From Elusimicrobiota bacterium (GTDB taxonomy: Bacteria; Elusimicrobiota; Elusimicrobia; UBA1565; UBA9628), in the NCBI GenBank assembly GCA_016182905.1, contig JACPFR010000025.1, positions 1 through 64,000 on the forward strand: DNA of 64,000 nucleotides. Reading direction: 5' to 3'. Under the pieces are notes generated by a model. It was not told the DNA's origin. It saw nothing but the letters and a program-made list of their open reading frames with translations, and searched no databases. Shown piece after piece: positions 24,841 through 33,125 of this stretch. The translations under genes were made by a program, and so were the position numbers. Positions within the stretch are counted from its first letter, which is position 1, and each line of letters begins with the position of its first letter.

Positions 24841-24904
24841 GTGTCAGGCATTCCGCTTTTTTCACTTTTCGGAGAAAAGTGAAAAAAGCGGAATGCCTGA
24901 CACC
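24840..24904. repeat. 65-base perfect palindrome, MITE/REP-like derivative of the RAYT element
   Basis: GGTGTCAGGCATTCC... (24840-24870) is a 31-base arm, GGA a 3-base spacer, and 24874-24904 its exact reverse complement. The arm is nearly the same as the terminal repeat of the RAYT element at 36170 (GGTGCCTGGCATTCC...). It has no coding content. It lies between two convergent genes and would also act as a bidirectional terminator. Confidence 0.85.
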
Positions 24905-24909
24905 ACCTC

Positions 24910-26418
24910 CTAGCGGCCTTCGCCGTCGAGGGCGGGGGCGAGGACCCAGCCGAGGCCGAAGGTGCCGACCGTGCCGATGATGACGAGCCAGCTCCAGCCG
25001 AGCGGGATGATGGCCTTCTCGGACAGGACGAGCAGGACCGCGTTGACGACCGCCATGGAGCCCATCGCGACGACGACGGCCTTGTCGCCCTTGCGCTTGG
25101 TGGCCATGCCGAGCAGGAACACGCCGAGCAGCGAGCCGTAGGTCACGCCGCCGATCTTGAAGGCCAGCCACAGCATCTTGTCGAAGAAGCTGAAGAAGTA
25201 GGCGATGCCCGCCAGCGCGAGGGCGAACAGGGCCACGCAGACGCGGGAGACCTTCAGGTAGTGCGCCTGCGACTCGGCCGTCGCGACCAGCGGCTTGTAC
25301 AGGTCGTTGACGAACACCGCCGTCAGCGACGCGAGCGGGGAGTCGATCGAGGCCATCACGATCGCCGTCAGCACCGCGCCGCGCAGGAACCGCGGCATCA
25401 CCGTGGCCGCGAAGTGCGGGTAGATCTTGTCGAGCTTCTCCGGGAGCGCCAGGCCGGGGTTCTGCTTGTAGAAGACGAACAGCAAGGTCCCCACCGCGAC
25501 GAAGACGACCAAGGTCAGCAGGGACCCGGCGATCGAGAGCAGGATCGTCTTCTGGCTGTCGCGCCGCGTCTCGACGGTGAGCAGCTTCTGCGTCATCTCG
25601 TGGTCCGTGCCGAAGGCGGCGGTCGAGCCGACGAAGCCGTTGAGGATCGCGATCCAGACGATGTTCGGGTTGCCGAAGAACTTGGCGAGGAAGCCCGGCT
25701 CCATCACGTTGGGACCCCAGTTGAGGATCCGGATCTTGCCGGCCTCGGACGCGAGCTGAAGGGCCGCCGGGAGGCCGCCCTCGATGCGGTGGATCAGGAA
25801 GGCGATGGTCACCGCCCCGACGCCGAGGAAGGTCAGCGCCTGGAGGACGTTGGTCCACACCACCGACTCGATGCCGCCGTAGGCGATGTACGCCACGCTG
25901 ACGACGGTGAACAGCGCGATCGTCGGCGCGATGTGCCAGCCGAGGAGCACGCTGACCGCGACGCTCGCGGCCATCAGGCGCACGCCCGAGGCGAGGAGCC
26001 GCGTGACGAAGAAGAAGCCGGTGGCCGTGTACTGGCTGCTCGGACCGAACCGCTGGCGCAGGTATTCGTAGATGGTCGTGCTGTTGTACTTATAGAAGGC
26101 GGGGATGAAGAGGAACGCGATCAGGATGCGCGCGCCGGCGGAGCCGATGAAGAACTGCATGTAGCCCCAGTCCTCGCGGAACGTCGTCGCCGGCACGCCG
26201 ATGATGGTCATCGCGCTGATCTCGGTGGCGACGAAGGAGAGCATCGCGGCCCACCACGGTATGCGCCGGCCGCCGAGGAAGAAGTCGTTCGTGTTCTTGG
26301 AGCCGCGCCCGCCCCACCAGCCGACGAGGAACATCAAGGTGAGCGTCCCGAGCAGCACGGTGAAGTCCGCCGCGGTCAGCGCGGAGCCGCCCGTGAACCA
26401 CGAATTGGCTTCATTCAT
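24910..26418 (-). CDS. sodium:solute symporter (SSS family)
   Basis: A 502-residue inner-membrane protein with about 13 helices. SSS signatures: DFFLGGRRIPWWAAMLSFVATEISAMT in helix 2 (short motif GGRRIPWW), AYIAYGGIESVVWTNVLQ, and GTDHEMTQKLL. The family imports sugars, amino acids, nucleosides or sialic acid with Na+. It is the second gene of an operon with nagZ (8-base overlap) and sits opposite namZ, so an amino sugar or muropeptide-derived product is the likely cargo. This is inferred from context only. Confidence 0.9.
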   Translation of the reverse strand: MNEANSWFTGGSALTAADFTVLLGTLTLMFLVGWWGGRGSKNTNDFFLGGRRIPWWAAMLSFVATEISAMTIIGVPATTFREDWGYMQFFIGSAGARILIAFLFIPAFYKYNSTTIYEYLRQRFGPSSQYTATGFFFVTRLLASGVRLMAASVAVSVLLGWHIAPTIALFTVVSVAYIAYGGIESVVWTNVLQALTFLGVGAVTIAFLIHRIEGGLPAALQLASEAGKIRILNWGPNVMEPGFLAKFFGNPNIVWIAILNGFVGSTAAFGTDHEMTQKLLTVETRRDSQKTILLSIAGSLLTLVVFVAVGTLLFVFYKQNPGLALPEKLDKIYPHFAATVMPRFLRGAVLTAIVMASIDSPLASLTAVFVNDLYKPLVATAESQAHYLKVSRVCVALFALALAGIAYFFSFFDKMLWLAFKIGGVTYGSLLGVFLLGMATKRKGDKAVVVAMGSMAVVNAVLLVLSEKAIIPLGWSWLVIIGTVGTFGLGWVLAPALDGEGR

Positions 26419-27838
26419 CTGTTTCTCCTAGAAAATGACCCGCCGCCGCGGCCTGGGCCGCTTCGGCGCGAGAGTACACGCAGAGCCCGGCCGTCCTCGC
26501 GGGGAGGCCGGACAGGACGAACGGGCTGCCGAAGCTGATCGCCGTCGCGCCGGGCGCGGAGCGCAGCGCCGCGACGAGGCGGCCGCGCGAGGCGTCGTCG
26601 AGGCGGATGCGGCCGGAGTACGCGCGAGGGCCGACGAAGATCCCGGCGACCAGGGCCTCGTCCTTGCGCGCCTTCCCGTTCCGGGCGACGCGGACGCGGA
26701 CGCCGAAGCGCCTCAGGGCGGCGACGAAGCCGGAGCCCGAGAGCGGGTCGCGCTTCCCGGCCTGAGGCTCGAAGTAGGCGACGCGCTTCGGCGCGGGCCC
26801 GAAGGGCGGCCGCGTCCAGGCGGCGCAGGCGGAAAACAGCGGGGCCGCCTCGCGGCGGTGCGCGGCGCCGCCCACCGACGACGGGGACGGCCGCGGGGAG
26901 CGAACCCGGCGCAAGGCCGCGTCGAGGCGGCGCTCCGCCTCCGCGCAGCGCCGGCGGAAGGCCGCGTCGCGCCCGGCCTCGACGCGCAGCTCGGCGACCA
27001 AAGCGGCCGCGTCCTTCGGCACGAGCAGGACGTCGGCGCCGGCGCGCAGCGCCAGCAAAGCGGCCTCGCGCTCGCCCCAGTGCTTGGCGATGGCGCCCAT
27101 GTCGAGCGCGTCGGTGGCGATCAGGCCGCGGAAGCCCCAGCCGCGGAGGAGCCTCGGCCCCGCCGCGGACAAGGTGAACGGGAGCCTCGCCGGGTCGAGC
27201 GCCGGAACGACGAGATGTCCGAGCATGACCGCGTCCGCGTCGCTCGTGAGAGCCCGGAAAGGAGCCATCTCGCGACGATTCAATAGCGCGCGGGGCGCGG
27301 CGACCGTCGGCAGGTCCAGGTGGGAGTCCTCCGTCGTGGAGCCGTGGCCGGGGAAGTGCTTGAGGCAGCCGAGCGCGCCGGCGTCGCGCAGGCCGGAGAG
27401 GTAGGCGCGCGCCAGCCGCGCGGCCTCCCGCGGGTCGCGGGAGAAGGAGCGGAGGTTGACGATCGGGTTCCTCGGCTCGCTCAGGAGATCGAGGACCGGC
27501 GCGAGGACCCAGTCCACCCCGAGCGCCCGCGCCTCGCGGCCCGTGATCCGTCCTTTCTCCCGCGCGACCGCCTCCGAGCCCGACGCGCCGACCCCCAGGT
27601 TGGTCGGCAGGGGCGTGGAGCCGGGAACGTGGACCCAGGCGCCTTCCTCGTAGTCCGCGCAGATCAGCAGCGGCCGCTTGGCCGCGCGGCGCAGGCGTCG
27701 CGTCAGGGCTGAAACGGTCCGCGGCGTGCCGCGATAGAGGCAGAAGCCGCCGACGCCGAGCCGGACCAGAGCCTCGGCTTCGCGCGGGTCTTGCTTTCCG
27801 ACGGTGAAGCCGGGGAACACCAGGCGCGCGGGATCCAC
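26411..27838 (-). CDS. nagZ: beta-N-acetylhexosaminidase NagZ-like (GH3)
   Basis: A 475-residue enzyme with no signal peptide. The GH3 core is at about 1-340: ICADYEEG, KHFPGHGSTTEDSHLDLP with the catalytic Asp-x-His dyad of NagZ (DSH), and IATDALDMGAI with the nucleophile Asp. An extra C-terminal domain of about 130 residues (PKRVAYFEPQAG ... FGSPFVLSGL) resembles the GH3 C-terminal alpha/beta sandwich. NagZ removes GlcNAc from GlcNAc-anhydroMurNAc peptides in cell-wall recycling. The GTG start at 27838 has CAGAAT ending 6 bases upstream (weak). It leads the symporter operon. Confidence 0.87.
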   Translation of the reverse strand: MDPARLVFPGFTVGKQDPREAEALVRLGVGGFCLYRGTPRTVSALTRRLRRAAKRPLLICADYEEGAWVHVPGSTPLPTNLGVGASGSEAVAREKGRITGREARALGVDWVLAPVLDLLSEPRNPIVNLRSFSRDPREAARLARAYLSGLRDAGALGCLKHFPGHGSTTEDSHLDLPTVAAPRALLNRREMAPFRALTSDADAVMLGHLVVPALDPARLPFTLSAAGPRLLRGWGFRGLIATDALDMGAIAKHWGEREAALLALRAGADVLLVPKDAAALVAELRVEAGRDAAFRRRCAEAERRLDAALRRVRSPRPSPSSVGGAAHRREAAPLFSACAAWTRPPFGPAPKRVAYFEPQAGKRDPLSGSGFVAALRRFGVRVRVARNGKARKDEALVAGIFVGPRAYSGRIRLDDASRGRLVAALRSAPGATAISFGSPFVLSGLPARTAGLCVYSRAEAAQAAAAGHFLGETDE

Positions 27839-27880
27839 TCGCGGATTCTGCCTTTTAAGGGCTCTTCTCGGCAATAAAAG

Positions 27881-27886
27881 TATAAT
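27881..27886 (+). promoter_or_regulatory. -10 element TATAAT
   Basis: A perfect TATAAT with no clear -35. The ATG at 27914 is 27 bases downstream, with only a weak purine-rich ribosome site. Confidence 0.5.
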
Positions 27887-27913
27887 CGCCCCTTGCCACA
27901 CTCTCCTTAGAGC

Positions 27914-28640
27914 ATGCACGCCCCTCTTCTCGCCCTCCTGGTCGCCTTCCTCGGGAGCCCCGCGTCCGCCCAGTCCCCCACGACGGCGGCGTACGACGTC
28001 AAGGCGACGCCGCTCGACGACCTGTCGCGCGAGCTCCTGACCGAGACTGGCTACGTGATCCGCGACGACGGCAAGATCTGGGACAACATCGCCGACAACG
28101 CGGTGCGCCACGACGAGATGTCCTACCTGCTCGCGCGCCTGGCCGGCGCCCGCCGCCTGAAGGCCCTCCTCGAGCTGAACCTCATCCTGAACCGCTCGGA
28201 GGGCGAGAAGAAGCTCACCGCGGACGAGCGCGAGACCGTGCGCAAGATCCTGCGCAAGCATTGGGCCGTCTTCGGCGTCGGCACGCGCAAGGACTTCCGC
28301 TCCTATTTCACCGTGCGGGAGCTCACCGAGGAGCTCGACAAGATCCCGCCGCGATTCGACCGCGGCTCCGCGCTGCTGATGCGCGACCCGGACCCCGCGA
28401 CGGCCCCGTCCCGGACCTTGACCGCGGCGCCGATCTCCGTCACGGCGCCGCCGCCCGCCGAGACCTACGCGCCGGTCCCCCTGCCGGCGCCGGCCCCGGA
28501 GGCAGCGCCGGCGCCCGAGGCGCCGCGCCAGTTCATCCCGCGTTCCGTGCTGACCCCTTTCCTCGAGCCCCCATCCCTGCGCCGGCCTTCCCCCTTCGCG
28601 CCGCGCGCGAAGCCCGCCGCGCCCAGCGCCGCCCGCCATC
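27914..28640 (+). pseudogene. N-terminal part of a frameshifted secreted Ala/Pro-rich protein gene
   Basis: ATG 27914 opens a signal peptide (MHAPLLALLVAFLGSPASAQ) and an ordered helical region (about 25-145: VRHDEMSYLLARLAGARRLK, LTADERETVRKILRKHW, YFTVRELTEELDKIPPRF), then a Pro/Ala linker. Near 28600-28640 the frame loses normal codon character and becomes Arg-rich, while the Pro/Ala linker continues in the frame used from 28671. A one-base gain or two-base loss in the GC-rich stretch is the simplest explanation. If restored the protein would be about 760 residues. No family recognised. Confidence 0.6.
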
Positions 28641-28670
28641 GCCCCGGCGATAGCCGCCGTTCTGGGCGCC

Positions 28671-30197
28671 ATGGCGCCCGTCGACGGTCCGCGCCCGGCG
28701 CCGACGCCGGCTCCAGCGATCGCCGCCGCGCCCGCTCTGGCTCCCGCGCTGGCCCCCGCGCCGGCCCCCGCGCCGGCTCCTCAGCCCCTTCCCTCCGCGG
28801 TCTTCACGGCGCCTCCGCCCGAGCTGACGCCGAGGAACATCCCCGTCACCTCGGCGCCCCCCGCGCCGCCGCCTTCGCGCGCCCCCGTCCCGGCGCCCCC
28901 GCCGCCCGCGAGCGCGCCGCCGACGAACGCACTGTTCGGCTCCGCCCCGCCCGCCCAGCCGGCGACCCCGGGCGGACTCGGCACCCTGCAGCCGTGGATG
29001 CCGCCCTCGGCCGCGGACGCGGCGAAGCCCGCGGCTGCGCCCGCCGCCGCGGCGTCCGCCGCCGCGGCGCCTCCCGTCGCCGCCGCTCCCGTCGAGACCC
29101 CCAAGGTCAGCCAGGACGCGACGCAGGCCGAGTACGACGCGTTCGTCGCCAACGGACCCTACGGCCGCGAGGGACAAGCCCTCTTGAAGATGCTCGCGGA
29201 GAAGTCGCCGGAGTTCTGCCGCGCGATCCTGCGCCGCACGGTCGTGCGCGGCGCGCCGCTGATCGTCTTCGACGGCGCGCGCGCCGGCTCCGACCGCCGC
29301 GCGGGCTTCGCCGTGCCCGATCCCGCCCACCGCGGGGTGACCATCGCCCTCAGCGCGGGGCCGCTGCTCGTCGAGCGCAAGAAGGGCATGTTCTCCAAGA
29401 CCTTGATCGCGCTCCCCGAGGACCCGCGCGCCTGGGCGGAGCTCGGCGTGGCGCCGCCCGCGCTCGACGCGCTCAAGAAGAACGCGGCCCCGACCGCGCA
29501 GGAGAACGGCCCCTGGGGCGTGGTCCGCGTCTACGGCGACCGCAGCCGCCACGGGACCTACTCCCCCCAGGAGCAGGCCGGAGAGCTGCTCGAGCGGCTT
29601 CTGCTGCTCGGCCTCGAGCGCGAGGGCTTCGCGTCCTCGACCTACGCGGCCCGCGTCTGGGCGCGCGCCGCCCGCCTGCTGTTCTCCGCGCGCGTCGCCG
29701 AGGACTACGGCAGCGACGCCTTCCTCGATCCCGACCGGAGGATGGAGCTGCGCGAGTGGATCGAGCGCGGAGACGAGTCGGCCGACCTGCTCGTCGCCTC
29801 GTGGTCCTCCTCCCGGGGCAACGTCCTGGACCCGCGCCGCGGCGGGCCCGAGTCGCAGTCCCGCTACGAACGGCAGGCGCGCGAGTCGTGCACCCGCTCC
29901 TTGCTCGCCGACCACCTGGCCGAGGCCGCCCGCAACCTCGCCGCGCGCGTGCGCGCGGTCGAGGCGCTCGCCGAGACCGGCCTGATCACCGCCGACGCCG
30001 CGCGCGCCTCGGCGGAGAAGGCCGCGAACGAGGAAGCCGCCGCGCGAAGCGCGCTGCTCGCCTCGCCGCCCGCCTGCGACGGACGCTTCGGCGCCGACGA
30101 AGCCGGGCTGCGGCGCTCGTCCGCCCTGCTCGCCGAGGTCTCGCGCGCCGAGCGCGCGTTCCGCGAGCGCAAGTCCCGAGGCTCGAACCATGAATAG
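28671..30197 (+). CDS. C-terminal part of the frameshifted secreted protein
   Basis: A 508-codon frame from a nominal ATG at 28671 with no ribosome site; the same frame is already open and Pro/Ala-rich from about 28605. About 150 residues of Ala/Pro low complexity (repeats of APAPAP and AAAP) precede an ordered domain (about 160-500) with FCRAILRRTVVRGAPLIVFDGARAG split across strands, LALEREGF-like segments, YAARVWARAARLLFSARVAEDYG and coiled Ala-rich helices at the end. Probably the distal part of the protein begun at 27914. Its stop overlaps the next ATG by 8 bases (ATGAATAG). Confidence 0.65.
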   Translation: MAPVDGPRPAPTPAPAIAAAPALAPALAPAPAPAPAPQPLPSAVFTAPPPELTPRNIPVTSAPPAPPPSRAPVPAPPPPASAPPTNALFGSAPPAQPATPGGLGTLQPWMPPSAADAAKPAAAPAAAASAAAAPPVAAAPVETPKVSQDATQAEYDAFVANGPYGREGQALLKMLAEKSPEFCRAILRRTVVRGAPLIVFDGARAGSDRRAGFAVPDPAHRGVTIALSAGPLLVERKKGMFSKTLIALPEDPRAWAELGVAPPALDALKKNAAPTAQENGPWGVVRVYGDRSRHGTYSPQEQAGELLERLLLLGLEREGFASSTYAARVWARAARLLFSARVAEDYGSDAFLDPDRRMELREWIERGDESADLLVASWSSSRGNVLDPRRGGPESQSRYERQARESCTRSLLADHLAEAARNLAARVRAVEALAETGLITADAARASAEKAANEEAAARSALLASPPACDGRFGADEAGLRRSSALLAEVSRAERAFRERKSRGSNHE

Positions 30198-30816
30198 CGT
30201 CCTCGCCGCCGCCCTCCTGCTCCTGTCCTCCGGCGCGTCGGCCGGAGATTGGCTCGCCGACGCCGACAAGGCCGCGCGCGAGGCCGCGATCCCCGGCGCC
30301 GCCAAGCCCGAGGCGCCGAAAGCCGCCTGGACGCCCTTCGTCCCCGCGTCGCGCCTGTTCTCCGGAGAGATCCCGGTCAACGGCTGGTGGCCGATGGAGG
30401 AGGAGACCGCGACCGGCTCCGTCTTCCGGCTGCTCGGCGGCGACTCGCAGTCGGGCGCGGTCCGCACCGTTCTGTCCGTGCGCTTCTACGACAAGGACAC
30501 CCCCGGCTTCCTGCCGATCAAGCAGGCGGTGGACCTGATGCGCCGCGAGAACAAGGAGACCGGCCGCTCGATCACGCCGGTGCGTCCCGTCCGCGTCGGC
30601 CTCGGCCTGGCCCGCACCTTCGAGATCGTGGAGACGCGCCGCGTCCCGTCGGACGACGGGCCGTCCTTCGAGGAGGAGCTGCACCATTACGTCGCGGTGA
30701 TCCCGGTCGGCGAGGCGTACTACCTCGTGCGGCTGGTCTCGTCCCGGGCGACCTACCTCGACTACCGCGACGACTTCGTGCGGTTCCTGAAGTCGCTGCG
30801 CTCGCTGTCCCGTTAG
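30190..30816 (+). CDS. secreted protein of unknown function
   Basis: A 208-residue protein with signal peptide MNSVLAAALLLLSSGASA. The mature part has mixed alpha/beta character: FSGEIPVNGWWPMEEE, VLSVRFYDKDTPGFLPIKQAV, a gap, then HHYVAVIPVGEAYYLVRLVS and a C-terminal helix YRDDFVRFLKSLRSL. This layout resembles small envelope-stress or PsbP-like folds, but no family is secure. It is translationally coupled to the gene upstream. Its stop overlaps by 4 bases the stop of the convergent hydrolase-transglycosylase gene. Confidence 0.75.
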   Translation: MNSVLAAALLLLSSGASAGDWLADADKAAREAAIPGAAKPEAPKAAWTPFVPASRLFSGEIPVNGWWPMEEETATGSVFRLLGGDSQSGAVRTVLSVRFYDKDTPGFLPIKQAVDLMRRENKETGRSITPVRPVRVGLGLARTFEIVETRRVPSDDGPSFEEELHHYVAVIPVGEAYYLVRLVSSRATYLDYRDDFVRFLKSLRSLSR

Positions 30817-32429
30817 GGAAGGGCCTTGAGCTCGGCGCGCAGCTCGAGCACCACGCGAACGTAGTTCTCGGAGTGGTTGTAGGCGTACACCGCGCGCCCG
30901 ACCGCGGACTCCGGCGTGAACGGCTCGCCGGCGCGATAGCCGTGGCGGGCGAGGTAGTTCGCGGCGCTGCCCAGCGCGTCCGCCCAGCCGAACAGGCCGC
31001 GCCGCCCGTCGCCGTCGGCGTCGACCGCGTAGACGTTCGCGCTCGAGGGCATGAACTGCACGAGGCCGAAGGCGCCGGCGTACGAGCCGAGCCACGCGTG
31101 CGCGTCCGCGCCCTCGGCGGCGGCGAAGACGAGAAGCTCGGCGAGCTCGCGCACCGCCCAGTCCGAGCGCCTGGGGACCTTCAAGGCGATCGTCCACAGC
31201 GCCGAGCCGACCGGCATCTTGCCGGTGTAGGCGCCGAAGCGCGTCTCCACGCCGGCGTGCGCGGCGAGCAGATAAGCGTCCACGCCGAAGCGCCCCTCGG
31301 TCGCGGTCAAGGTTCCCCTGTTGTCCGCGAGGAAGCGCGCGCCCGCGGCGAGGCTCTGCGGGTTGATGAATATCCTGCGGTACTCGTCGTACGGCAGGGC
31401 CTCGCCCGGCTTGCCGAAGCGGTCGGGGATGCCGGGGATCACCGCGAGGCGCGGATCGGCGAAGAAGGCGTCCACCGCCGCGGCCGGCACGCGGCCGTTC
31501 AGGCGGGCGAAGACGCCCGCGCGGACCTGCTCCGGCGTCTTGGCGTCTGGCGCCGCGGCGGGACGCGAGGACTTCGCCATGCGGCCGGCCTCCGCCAGGC
31601 CCGCCTGAAGCAGCGAGGCGAAGGCGGCGTCGCCGAAGGCCTGCGCGCGCGCCGGACGGGGGCCCAGGACCGCGGCCGCGACGACGGCCGTCAGGAGGCT
31701 CTTCTTCAGGAAGCCGGCGCACAGGCGCGTCAGGCGCTCCCGGCGGTCGAGGAAGTCGTGGGCCGCGCCGCGCTCGACGACGAGCCGGGCGTTCGGGCCG
31801 GCGCACTTCGCGATGCGCCGGGAGACGATCACCGGGATCGTCTGGTCCGCGTCCCCGTGCACGAGCAGCAGCGGGGCCTTGATGCGGCTCGCCGCGCGGC
31901 CCGGGTCGAAGGCGGTCACGGCTTTCCGGAAGTCGGCGGCCAGCGCCTTCGGCGCGAGCGTGTTCAGAGGCCGGGAGAGGCGCTTGATGAAGTCGATCGT
32001 GCCCGGGCCGACCATCTCGGCGCCGCCGGCGGGAGCGACCGCCACGACGGCGCGCAGCTTCGGGTCGCGCGCGGCGGCGTTGAGCGCCGTCCAGCCGCCC
32101 ATGCTGAAGCCGAACAGGGCCACGCGGCGCGGGTCCACGAACGCAAGCCTGCGCGCGGCCGACAAGGCGGCGGCCGCCTGCGCGGGCAAGGTCGTGAAGC
32201 GGTACTTTCCCCCCGAGCCCCAGGCGCCGAGGAAGGAGGGCGCGACCGACGCGATGCCCTGCGCCATCAGGGCGCGCTGGATGTCGACGCTCTTCTCCGA
32301 GCCCGGGAAGCCGTGGAGGAACAAGACCGTGGGGAAGCGCCTCGTCTCCGGCCCCTCGGGCCGGTGATAATGGACGAGCATCTTCTGGCCCTTCACCCGG
32401 AATATCTCGGTGCCGGCGCGCGCGTTCAT
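30813..32429 (-). CDS. fusion: alpha/beta hydrolase - signal anchor - MltB-type lytic transglycosylase
   Basis: A 538-residue two-enzyme protein. Residues about 1-240 are a complete cytoplasmic-type alpha/beta hydrolase: FLHGFPG (37-43), LFGFSMGG with Ser109, HGDADQT with Asp195, GAAHDF with His224. Residues 242-263 read like a Sec signal (KKSLLTAVVAAAVLGPRPARAQ). Residues about 270-538 are an MltB-like domain: GVETRFGAYTG with catalytic Glu395, SYAGAFGLVQFMPSS, YAVDADGDG, SAANYLARHGYRAG. No stop separates the parts. The topology works as N-in/C-out: hydrolase in the cytoplasm, transglycosylase in the periplasm. Either a real fusion or a gene pair joined by stop loss. TAGAAT ends 6 bases before the ATG. 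Confidence 0.88.
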   Translation of the reverse strand: MNARAGTEIFRVKGQKMLVHYHRPEGPETRRFPTVLFLHGFPGSEKSVDIQRALMAQGIASVAPSFLGAWGSGGKYRFTTLPAQAAAALSAARRLAFVDPRRVALFGFSMGGWTALNAAARDPKLRAVVAVAPAGGAEMVGPGTIDFIKRLSRPLNTLAPKALAADFRKAVTAFDPGRAASRIKAPLLLVHGDADQTIPVIVSRRIAKCAGPNARLVVERGAAHDFLDRRERLTRLCAGFLKKSLLTAVVAAAVLGPRPARAQAFGDAAFASLLQAGLAEAGRMAKSSRPAAAPDAKTPEQVRAGVFARLNGRVPAAAVDAFFADPRLAVIPGIPDRFGKPGEALPYDEYRRIFINPQSLAAGARFLADNRGTLTATEGRFGVDAYLLAAHAGVETRFGAYTGKMPVGSALWTIALKVPRRSDWAVRELAELLVFAAAEGADAHAWLGSYAGAFGLVQFMPSSANVYAVDADGDGRRGLFGWADALGSAANYLARHGYRAGEPFTPESAVGRAVYAYNHSENYVRVVLELRAELKALP

Positions 32430-32435
32430 ACGACG

Positions 32436-32441
32436 ATTCTA
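32436..32441 (-). promoter_or_regulatory. -10 element TAGAAT, leaderless
   Basis: TAGAAT ends 6 bases (CGTCGT) before the ATG at 32429. It is part of a 51-base divergent intergenic region. Confidence 0.55.
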
Positions 32442-32468
32442 GCGCAAATCCCGGCGCTCAAGACTCGC

Positions 32469-32474
32469 TATAAT
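32469..32474 (+). promoter_or_regulatory. -10 element TATAAT, leaderless
   Basis: A perfect TATAAT ends 6 bases (CTCCGC) before the GTG of udk at 32481, with no Shine-Dalgarno sequence. Confidence 0.6.
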
Positions 32475-32480
32475 CTCCGC

Positions 32481-33125
32481 GTGGCGCAAAACTCCGAAAC
32501 CCGGCCGCGCGTCGTCCTCGGCGTCGCCGGCGGCAGCGGCTCCGGGAAGTCCTGGCTCGCGAAAGCGGTCGTCGACGCCTTCCCGGAACAGACCACGGTC
32601 ATCTGCCACGACTGGTACTACCGCCACAACGGGGACCTCGACGAGGCGGAGGCGCTGAAGCTCAACTTCGACCACCCGCGCTCGCTCGACACGGCCCTGA
32701 TGTGCCGCCAGCTCGACCAGCTCAACGCGGGCCGCGCGATCGACGCCCCGATCTACGACTACGCGACGCACAGCCGCCTGAAGGAGAAGCGGCGCGTCGA
32801 GCCGCGCCCGCTGATCATCATCGACGGCATACTCGTGCTCACGGAGAGATCCCTGCGCGACCGGATGACCGTCTCCGTGTTCATCGAGACGCCCGACGAC
32901 ATCCGCCTGATGCGCCGCGTGCGCCGGGACTGCAACGAGAGGCGCGTGGAGCTCGACGAGACCCTGCGCCTGTACGAGGAGTTCGTGCGCCCGATGCACC
33001 GGCGCTACGTCGAGCCGTCCTCCCACCACGCCACCTGGATCTGGTCGCAGCTCGAGGACAAGACCTTCCCCAGCCTGCTGATCACCGACCTCAGGCGCCG
33101 CCTCTCCGAAAAAGTCCCCGCATGA
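32481..33125 (+). CDS. udk: uridine kinase
   Basis: A 214-residue P-loop kinase: Walker A GGSGSGKSWLAK, HDWYYR and NFDHPRSLD (nucleoside-binding residues), APIYDYATHSR, IIIDGILVL (Walker B-like) and the lid segment RRVRRDCNERR. These are uridine/cytidine kinase hallmarks; the enzyme phosphorylates uridine to UMP in pyrimidine salvage. The GTG start is fixed by TATAAT 6 bases upstream. It overlaps the next ATG by 4 bases. Confidence 0.9.
   Translation: MAQNSETRPRVVLGVAGGSGSGKSWLAKAVVDAFPEQTTVICHDWYYRHNGDLDEAEALKLNFDHPRSLDTALMCRQLDQLNAGRAIDAPIYDYATHSRLKEKRRVEPRPLIIIDGILVLTERSLRDRMTVSVFIETPDDIRLMRRVRRDCNERRVELDETLRLYEEFVRPMHRRYVEPSSHHATWIWSQLEDKTFPSLLITDLRRRLSEKVPA

Noticed and set aside
24840-24904. 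The palindrome treated simply as a strong bidirectional terminator.
   Set aside because: It may terminate transcription, but its arms match the terminal repeats of the RAYT elements, so mobile-element origin explains the sequence better.
28671-30197. Treating the 508-codon frame as an independent gene.
   Set aside because: It has no ribosome site, promoter or signal, and its Pro/Ala linker already runs upstream of the nominal ATG, continuing the protein begun at 27914.
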